64,000 nt of DNA from Saccharomycopsis fibuligera x Saccharomycopsis cf. fibuligera (lineage: Eukaryota; Ascomycota; Saccharomycetes; Ascoideales; Saccharomycopsidaceae). A program made the translations under genes and the position numbers. Where the stretch lies: NCBI GenBank assembly GCA_001936135.1, contig CP012816.1, forward strand, positions 2,359,501 to 2,423,500. Direction: 5' to 3'. The notes beneath the pieces are model-generated. The model saw nothing but the letters and a program-made list of their open reading frames with translations. It was not told where the DNA came from and did no database searches. Positions 57,201 through 64,000 of the stretch are shown here, piece by piece. Numbering within the stretch: position 1 is the stretch's first letter; each line of letters begins with the position of its first letter.

Positions 57201-58002
57201 ACTTTAGAGTATATTATGCGAGACTACTACTCCGAATCATAAACTATGTTTTGTAGATTACCATATAAAGAATAGTTGCCAAGAGCTGATTCAACTGACG
57301 TCAAATCATAATTTCTCCTCCTCCTCCTCCACGCAGTGCGCTTCTTTTGCATGCCCCTCACATACGCCAAGAACATTTCTCTTCGATGGACCGAAAACAT
57401 TTATTGATAAGCAGAAGTTTGTTAATATTAACAATATTAGCCGTATTACATATTCTTATGTATAAAGTTGAACGCGTGAGTTATTTTGTGCTATGGGCTG
57501 CGTGCGGTTAGCTTTAAGTTCCTTTGTGTAAATACATAATTATTAATCCGTTGTTTTTGTGGAGAATCTCACGGGAAAAATTAATCTATAGGCCCACTTT
57601 AAAATACAGTACGCCTAATTCTAAGATACCTCGAACCCGGGGAGTGTCCCACCTCCTGCAATGAAAGAATGATGAATTATTGTTAACTCTCCACAGGTGT
57701 ACCTCAATAAACTTGTAGATATTGACATTACAATACCGTATGCTGACGTAATTTCACCATTACGAGAAAACTTTCTATAAAGGAATCATTAACAGGCACA
57801 CAAAATGGTTAAGCAATAATTCAAACTTACCAAACATTGAACTGGCTAAAAAAAAAAAATGATAAACGCAGTCTGTACAAATATATATAACATATGCATT
57901 TATGTACAAGCGAGCAAAGAGAAAAAAGAAAGAAAAGAAAAATGCATGTAAAAGGTATCGAATATTACACTATATAGTACAAAAAGCTGGGAGACAACTA
58001 TA

Positions 58003-61000
58003 TCAATTGGTTTTTTTTCCTTTGACAACAATCTGTCCATCAACTGGATCTACATCAATTATTTCAACCATCATTCTTTGTCCCGATATTGGAAGTTTTT
58101 CATTTGGAGCTAATTCATAGATCACACGAAGATTATAATCCACCAAATTTCCAACAGTTATATTCGCACCTTCAGAAATTTGATCTTCTGCAATCATTTC
58201 GAACTGATTGTTCGGCGAATTATAGTTAACATTAATCAAATCATACATTTGGCTGGCTTTTGTCTTATGGCTTTCGCCAGTAACAGCGCTTTGTGGCTGT
58301 CCGTGATTGAGCAAGTTTATCAATGCGATGATTTTCCAATATGTGAATGATTCTCTCTGTGCCTTTTTAATTAAATGTCCTTGATTTTGAATATATATTG
58401 CCTTGCCTGCCAATTGGTCAAATCTAAACGGATACAAAGCAGCTTCTTTCATTTGTTCCTTCTCATTTCCACTTTTGCTCTTGCTCTTATTTCTGCCTTT
58501 GCTTCCTTCTTTTTTCAAATGTTGCTCAAGTATTAAGGCATGTGTTTGCCAGTGGCTGACTAAATCACCATATCTTCTCAATGGAGAAGTACTAGGGCTA
58601 TAGTTACGTAATCCTAAAAAGTTATGGCCGAAAGACTTGGTATTGATACTGCTTGCCTTAAGTAAAGAAAATATTTTGGTAAAATCGTCAAATGAGACAG
58701 TTTCACCATTTTGACACCGGCGTTGAATTTCCTGAAATGTGTTGTATATCAAGTTTTTATTGCTTTTTAGATTCTTGTCTTCGAATGATAATTTTCGCGA
58801 TTCGAAGTAGCCAACTATATGATCCAAATTTCTGAAAATTGTTGGAATTTTATTGTTGGCAAAGATATTACCAGCGATGGAATTAGCCAAGATCATTAAT
58901 TCACTAACTAAGATTTTGGAATCGGTTTCTGATTCTTTGATAATTTGAGGGGCCCCATTAGCATCAAGTTGAACAGTAATGTTTTGTCGGTCAATAATCA
59001 ATGCACCGTTCTTGACTCTATCTTCTCTTAATATTTTGCTAACAATTAATAAGTCATCAAGATCCTTCTTGTATTGATTTTTGTTGCTATTACTGTTGGC
59101 TTTATTGGCTAAGATCTCGTCCACTTTGTTATATGTCACTTTTGGAAAATTCCGAACAATACCGCCACTAATTTTGGCAGAATCCTTGATGATTGCTTTG
59201 GTCTTTGGATTGTACTGTACGCTATATGTAATGGTTCTTGTTGGCTGCCCATCAATTCCTAACCCTGCGATATCCGAAATCAATGATGGAAGCATAGGAA
59301 TCACTGTTTCTGCTAAATAAACCGTAGAAGTCCGTTTTAGCGCAATTTTGGAAATTGTTGAATCCGGAGTGAAATATGATGCAGGATCAGCAATATGAAT
59401 ATGTAACCACCATTCAGAATCACTTTTTCTTTCAATACTCAACCCATCATCAATTTCATGAGCGGTTTCTGCATCAATACAATACACCGGCAAGTTTCCA
59501 AAATCAATTCTTTGATTTTTTATTGGATCTGGCAATTCGCCGGTTGAGTCTTTAAGATCTTCAACTGTCAAACTGTCAAAATAATTTTGTTCCAAGTCTG
59601 TGATTAGATCCGCATTAGTTTCAAGGTTAGGTATTTTTAAGCTGATGTTCCAGAGATTCGGGTTTTGATATATGAATCCCTGCGGTAAATTGTCAATTTT
59701 TTGTAATAAGAAAAATGCACAAGTACGATTTACTTTGTCGACTTTGCTAAAAATCGTGATACGACGCAAAAAATTCAAAATGAAGGATTCTCTGTCCCTA
59801 TCAGTCATATTTCCAGCTGAATAATCTTTAATCAACAGCATTAGTTCCTGATAATATTGAGGAGGATGTCTACCATTATCTTCATTTTTTAACTTGTCAT
59901 TGACAAACTTGATAATATCTGCTAAATGAAGCTTAATCATATAGTCATCAGCATCATTGAAAGTTGTAGCTAAAGGTTTGATTTCAAAAAACAATGGGCT
60001 CCTCGTGTTTGTACTCACTGAGCTCGATTTTAAAAACCACAATTCAGTTTGCTTTTTGATGCCCAAATAGATTGCATACAAATAGGCGCTATCATACACT
60101 TTTGGCAGCAGAGTACTATTAAATCCTTTGCCTAATCTATTGATTTTGCCATCATTGTTGAAACTAATATCTCCTTTCAAGTTATTTTTGATATACTGAT
60201 AAGCAGTCAAATACGAATCCAAATTGTTTTTCTGTTGTCGCTGTTGTTGTGATATGGCAGTTACAGATTTGGAGCGAAATATTCCAAGCATATTGTTAAA
60301 TTCAGTCAAATCAAATTTTCTAATAAAACGCTCAAGTTCAAAGATTGATATAGTTTGAACGTTGTTCGCTTGAAGCAATCTGTTGATTATGTTCAATTTT
60401 TGTGAAATTTCCGGTAACATTCTCCACGCGCGCTCGGATATAACACTTAGCTTACTATTTAGTAACTTTCTAGCACTTTTTGGTACTTCAACAGACTCTT
60501 CAAAAGTCTGCCAATCACCAGCCAAGTACAATGTTTTTGCATCGATGGTAGTATCTGTACCTTTGGATGGCATAATCATATCTCTAATCATAGATTGGTC
60601 AAAGATTTTGGGTAATCTAAACTGAATTTTGGCTTTTGAAGAGGGAACAACAATACCGTTTCTCGTCAAAAATAAGTATTTCTGATCATTGATAAATAAT
60701 GGAATTTTCACAATAACTGCAAGATCAGCAATCAAAGATGTTCCAAAGTTTGAATCTACTGGTGCCAACTGTACCACATCACCGACCGCTGGAGAAGAAT
60801 AAGCATAATCAAAATAAGAAACCTTAAGCGACGTATTCATTCTTTTCGACCAATTAAGTGATTTAAACTTGAGATCAGGCTCTTGATACATTTTTCGCAT
60901 CTTCAGTTCAGTCGTTGAGACAATATCCGATAAATCCCTAATGTTAATATTCTCCAAATTTTTTCTCAAATCAAAAAGCTCACTACCTTTTCTTGACAAA

Positions 61001-61188
61001 AGTTGCCTATCTTCTTTACTAGCTGGTTTTGGACTCTTGTTTTCATTTCTATTAGCTAAACTGGCAGCCGGATCTTTATGGTTTGCCTCTGCTGAGTAAA
61101 GTCTCAGAGAACTTAAGCGCCACACAAGTAGCTGCCTTTGCCTTTGACATTTGAGGGCTTGTGAAAACATTCCAGCATGATATAGCAT
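58003..61188 (-). CDS. DSS1: Mitochondrial 3'-5' exoribonuclease Dss1 (RNB family)
   Basis: Dss1 with the helicase Suv3 forms the mitochondrial degradosome. From the ATG at 61188 the protein is 1061 aa; an in-frame Met at 61170 is an alternative. The N-terminus (MFSQALKCQRQRQLLVWRLS, then SLRLYSAE) is basic with no acids, a mitochondrial presequence. The N-terminal half matches the Dss1-specific region. The RNB catalytic domain has YCIDAETAHEIDDGLSIE at about 570, with the Asp cluster that holds magnesium, then LHIHIADPASYF and KRTSTVYLAETVIPMLPSLI. Later blocks are FRNLDHIVGYF, YSPSTSPLRRYGDLVSHWQT and an S1-like end (IVVKGKKTN). The open frame upstream of 61188 lacks an ATG. Confidence 0.94.
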   Translation of the reverse strand: MLYHAGMFSQALKCQRQRQLLVWRLSSLRLYSAEANHKDPAASLANRNENKSPKPASKEDRQLLSRKGSELFDLRKNLENINIRDLSDIVSTTELKMRKMYQEPDLKFKSLNWSKRMNTSLKVSYFDYAYSSPAVGDVVQLAPVDSNFGTSLIADLAVIVKIPLFINDQKYLFLTRNGIVVPSSKAKIQFRLPKIFDQSMIRDMIMPSKGTDTTIDAKTLYLAGDWQTFEESVEVPKSARKLLNSKLSVISERAWRMLPEISQKLNIINRLLQANNVQTISIFELERFIRKFDLTEFNNMLGIFRSKSVTAISQQQRQQKNNLDSYLTAYQYIKNNLKGDISFNNDGKINRLGKGFNSTLLPKVYDSAYLYAIYLGIKKQTELWFLKSSSVSTNTRSPLFFEIKPLATTFNDADDYMIKLHLADIIKFVNDKLKNEDNGRHPPQYYQELMLLIKDYSAGNMTDRDRESFILNFLRRITIFSKVDKVNRTCAFFLLQKIDNLPQGFIYQNPNLWNISLKIPNLETNADLITDLEQNYFDSLTVEDLKDSTGELPDPIKNQRIDFGNLPVYCIDAETAHEIDDGLSIERKSDSEWWLHIHIADPASYFTPDSTISKIALKRTSTVYLAETVIPMLPSLISDIAGLGIDGQPTRTITYSVQYNPKTKAIIKDSAKISGGIVRNFPKVTYNKVDEILANKANSNSNKNQYKKDLDDLLIVSKILREDRVKNGALIIDRQNITVQLDANGAPQIIKESETDSKILVSELMILANSIAGNIFANNKIPTIFRNLDHIVGYFESRKLSFEDKNLKSNKNLIYNTFQEIQRRCQNGETVSFDDFTKIFSLLKASSINTKSFGHNFLGLRNYSPSTSPLRRYGDLVSHWQTHALILEQHLKKEGSKGRNKSKSKSGNEKEQMKEAALYPFRFDQLAGKAIYIQNQGHLIKKAQRESFTYWKIIALINLLNHGQPQSAVTGESHKTKASQMYDLINVNYNSPNNQFEMIAEDQISEGANITVGNLVDYNLRVIYELAPNEKLPISGQRMMVEIIDVDPVDGQIVVKGKKTN

Positions 61189-61653
61189 ATTCTTGATATA
61201 ACTAATTGAATTTTGAATTTTAGACTGAAATAGCCCCTTTTTGAGATCTTTTTGTCTATAAGTTATTGATCTGCCTGATGATCTTTTCAACAATTTCCTT
61301 TTTTTTTTTTTTTTTTTTTTTCATTTTAATTATTTTTTAATTTTTTTTAGTGTCACGATCGCATCGCATATCCGTGCATGCAGCGCAGAAATTTCAATCT
61401 CAGCATCAGCAGGCTGTAAATAAGGCTACGCTCTGTGGACTTATAACATGAATGAAATTATATTTATTTAAACTTCGTTAAACATTACATGAAAAGCGCA
61501 TTCCGTACTATAGCAACAATACGGATTTTCGTGGCATCTTTACGTTAGGCAAATTGAAGCGCGTGTATGCTGAGAAACCCATCAGCTTTACTACCATTTT
61601 CAATGAATATCAGAGTTGTCGAAACTTTTTCGATCTCATATAAAGGGCAATAG

Positions 61654-61690
<37 letters not shown>

Positions 61691-62652
61691 ATTACAAAAT
61701 TAGTGCCAATAAGCAAAGGAGGCTCCGAATGTCGGCGCATCTGCGTCTTTAACCATTTCTACAAGGTTGTGCAAGCCGGTGGTAGACTCTGGCTCTTCCA
61801 TTGTGAAATATTTCCGCATCATTGCGAATGGACTTTACATTTCAGTCTGTTTCGTATACAAATTATTGACTTACAAAAAATTAACTTTCTTTAGTATTGC
61901 GTTTCATATCCCGTTTACCAAAAAGGTATAGTTCTTTATATACTTGTAGTTCGTTTTTACGACTAGAATTGCCTTTACTTTTTATTTAGCAGAGTTAAGA
62001 AATTTGTTGCAAGATTATACTTTGCTTATCTTACCATCTCCATGTCGAGCGATCATACAACTCCGTTCATTATACTACAATTACTGAAGAACATCTATCA
62101 GCTTTGCTTGTAGTGTTTTCGGATCAGAGAAATTAATGACAAAAAGCGTACCAAATTAGACATAACAACAATGGTAGTAATAATAGCTTTTCTTATGTGG
62201 AGCCCCCACGTTCAACTCATATAACTATAATGTTTGTTTATTCATATTCGAGTCATAGTAATCACTAATATCCTAAAAGAGTTTCTCCATAAAGTGATTC
62301 ATCACAAAAATAGAATAGTTTATTTAAATGACATAGTCCAAGTACTAGATTTTTATTGTATTGTTTTTGCTTTTGTTGTTTGTAACAAGTTGTTTTTGGT
62401 AAAATACCAGATTAATCAAAGGAACGCCATCATTATAAGTTACTTGTGTTTACGAGATCTTACTGATATATTTTATAATCAAATACAAGCAACTCGGAAA
62501 TATTACAGTTGAGAACACTATTAAAAAGGGGTGTTAATCATTGGGGTTGTTAATTTATCAAATAAGGTAGAAGACAGAATATATTTAATCTATAGTAGGT
62601 ATAGTTGAAACGAACAAAAATGAAAACAAATGGCAAACAAACATCAGCCAAC
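61189..62652. other. DSS1 promoter and downstream flank of the nitroreductase gene
   Basis: AT-rich, with T tracts at about 61300-61320 and 61658-61689 (32 bp). Plus-strand frames (61616-61894, 62234-62512) are AT-driven and match no family. Confidence 0.5.
61658..61689. repeat. T homopolymer tract (32 bp)
   Basis: Uninterrupted T run about 470 bases upstream of DSS1. Confidence 0.9.
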
Positions 62653-63261
62653 TTACAAAGATTTAAACTCTTGAACTTCGTTTTCAATAAACAGTTTCTC
62701 TTTAGATGGTCCATCAATTGGTACTCCAAATGCCAACTGAGCAACAACATTCCATTTATCATTAACTTTACCCTTTAAAGCATTACCAACCCATTTATTC
62801 AAATGTTGTAAATTAGCTCCGAGTCCTAAAGCGCTCAAAGCTTTCCAGGTAGCAATCTCTGCTGAACCATTAGCATGAGCCGCCCAAAATGGGAAGAACT
62901 CTTTATATCCAACAAACTTAGCACTTATTTGATCAATTGTTTCTTGATCATCAAAAAATATGATTGTGCCGTATGCGGTATCCTTCAAAGATTTTGCTCT
63001 GGCGCTAAATGGAAATTCTTTTGTTTCTGCATAAACGGAATCCCAAACTTTTTTATGAGCATCACCCCAGAGAATAATGGCTCTGATGCTTTGACTGTTA
63101 AAACTGGTTGGAGTATGTTTGACGAAATGTTGCACAATTTCCTTGATCTGCGCTTCAGTGACTCCAGATGGAAGTTCTGGTTTAAAATTATAAACAGAGC
63201 GACGTTCGGTGGTGAGGTCTTTCAAGATTTCAACTTTTTGAGCAGCAGTAAGTTCTGTCAT
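62653..63261 (-). CDS. Type II nitroreductase-like protein (Frm2/Hbn1 family)
   Basis: FMN-dependent oxidoreductases of this group respond to oxidative and lipid stress. The protein is 202 aa, the usual length (about 193 in budding yeast). Motifs: RRSVYNF near the start (the nitroreductase RRS flavin-phosphate site), HTPTSFNSQSIRAIILWGD (the flavin-contacting Thr-Pro-Ser-x-x-Asn-x-Gln block), then AYGTIIFFDDQE and ATWKALSALGLGANLQHLN. It ends VPIDGPSKEKLF. There is no targeting signal. FRM2 and HBN1 are paralogs in budding yeast and I cannot tell which is the better match, so no symbol is given. Confidence 0.92.
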   Translation of the reverse strand: MTELTAAQKVEILKDLTTERRSVYNFKPELPSGVTEAQIKEIVQHFVKHTPTSFNSQSIRAIILWGDAHKKVWDSVYAETKEFPFSARAKSLKDTAYGTIIFFDDQETIDQISAKFVGYKEFFPFWAAHANGSAEIATWKALSALGLGANLQHLNKWVGNALKGKVNDKWNVVAQLAFGVPIDGPSKEKLFIENEVQEFKSL

Positions 63262-64000
63262 TGTATTTGGAGAGATAATTATTTTTGCGGTTAGTTGTTT
63301 GATAAAACTTTAACTTTTTTTAAGTGGATCGTTAGCAAAAGATCTTTATATACATACAATTCAACACTAGCTCATTTTCTTTTTTTTTGGCAAAAAAAAA
63401 AAAAAAAAAAAAAAGGAATCCAACTTGAGTTGATACATCAGTATTGTGGCATTTTGTGGCAAACTGACTAATGCTTAGTTGAAATCTCGTATTCGGTCTT
63501 ATCGGATATTGACCTAATCGGGAATACCGTATACGGATAGATGCCTATCTCTATGTGTCTCCGCCTACTCAGAGAAACCAAATAAAATATTTTGAATGAA
63601 ACTAACAAACTGCAGAGCCGCAGCTGGATACATGTTATATCGTTGGAAGCAAATTCGATTACAAGGACAAAAAACCTAATATGTGGGTTTGGGCGCCGAG
63701 AGTTTGGAAGTTGAGTTGAGTAGCTTTGGCTTACTGCTAAAAGGCTAAAATTATCTGTAGAGGGCATTTTAGCCAGAAACATGGCTGTAACCCCAAAAAT
63801 ATTCAATTGTTATACACTGTAAACAATTATAAAGTATTTGCGTATTAGCATGAGAGTAGTGGCATGCGAAGATCTTAAACGTGATATACAACCGAATGTA
63901 ATAATAGACTGGACTGTAGATTTGTGGTTGCAATTTTGATTTTTGACATGATAAATGAATTGGATAATTCGAGATGCTGAAATGTAGCTATGCTAGAAAA
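63262..64000. promoter_or_regulatory. Nitroreductase upstream region
   Basis: It contains an A tract near 63393-63414, a Yap1/Cap1-type site (TTAGTCA on the minus strand, 63465-63471) and a CCG-TATA-CGG palindrome near 63528-63537 that could bind a Zn2Cys6 factor. A 112-codon frame at 63468-63806 is not convincing. The rest has no recognised feature. Confidence 0.45.

Larger units (their letters stand above)
56069..58002. other. Convergent region between the RGS gene and DSS1, with hairpins
   Basis: About 1.9 kb between convergent genes. The first 900 bases are very T-rich. Two GC hairpins lie at 57122-57154 and 57188-57200. Frames on the plus strand are hydrophobic low complexity and not credible. 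Confidence 0.5.

Overview
The window is nuclear DNA of a budding yeast (Saccharomycotina). It has compact, mostly intronless genes, and the few introns use GTATGT/GTAAGT donors and TACTAAC-type branch points. Proteins are rich in Asn, Gln and Ser, promoters are AT-rich with long A or T tracts, and the orthologues are typical yeast ones (VAN1, REV7, LAT1, PAL1, RRN11, RNH201, RRP40, YAF9, TMA46, GFA1, DIA4, DMA1, SLX1, DSS1). The style and the rarity of CTG codons suggest the Candida/Lodderomyces (CUG-Ser) group, but I could not prove CTG=Ser. Protein sequences here assume the standard code.

Layout. 0-6 kb: a small secreted peptide gene, VAN1 (mannan synthesis), then a divergent DNA-repair pair, REV7 (-) and an XRCC2/Rad51-paralog-like gene (+). 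REV7 carries a one-base frame change in a 6-base homopolymer. 6-13 kb: a MET4/Cys-3-type bZIP factor, a 3.5-kb gene-poor stretch and a long Ser/Asn-rich unknown protein. 14-20 kb: spliced LAT1 (pyruvate dehydrogenase E2) and spliced PAL1 (endocytosis/morphology) with a 909-nt intron. 21.6-27 kb: a 1054-residue unknown protein with ubiquitin/SUMO-like folds at both ends, divergent from RRN11 (RNA polymerase I core factor). 27.9-38.2 kb: five minus-strand housekeeping genes, RNH201, RRP40, YAF9 (spliced), TMA46 (spliced) and GFA1. 39.5-44 kb: DIA4 (mitochondrial SerRS) and DMA1 (FHA-RING ubiquitin ligase). 45.5-51 kb: tRNA-Gln(CUG), a general amino-acid permease behind GATA-type sites, and SLX1. 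51-54.6 kb: a 3.7-kb gene-free stretch with minisatellites and a long palindrome, then an RGS-domain gene. 58-63.3 kb: DSS1 (mitochondrial exoribonuclease) and an FRM2/HBN1-type nitroreductase.

No operons, CRISPR arrays, intact transposons or viral fossils were recognised. The genes serve separate housekeeping pathways. A loose genome-stability theme recurs (REV7, the Rad51 paralog, RNH201, SLX1, DMA1, YAF9, possibly the SUMO-like protein), but nothing in the sequence shows they are co-regulated. The best leads for new biology are the SUMO-like/coiled-coil/winged-helix protein, the divergent REV7/XRCC2-like pair, and the hairpin and repeat element near TMA46 and GFA1.
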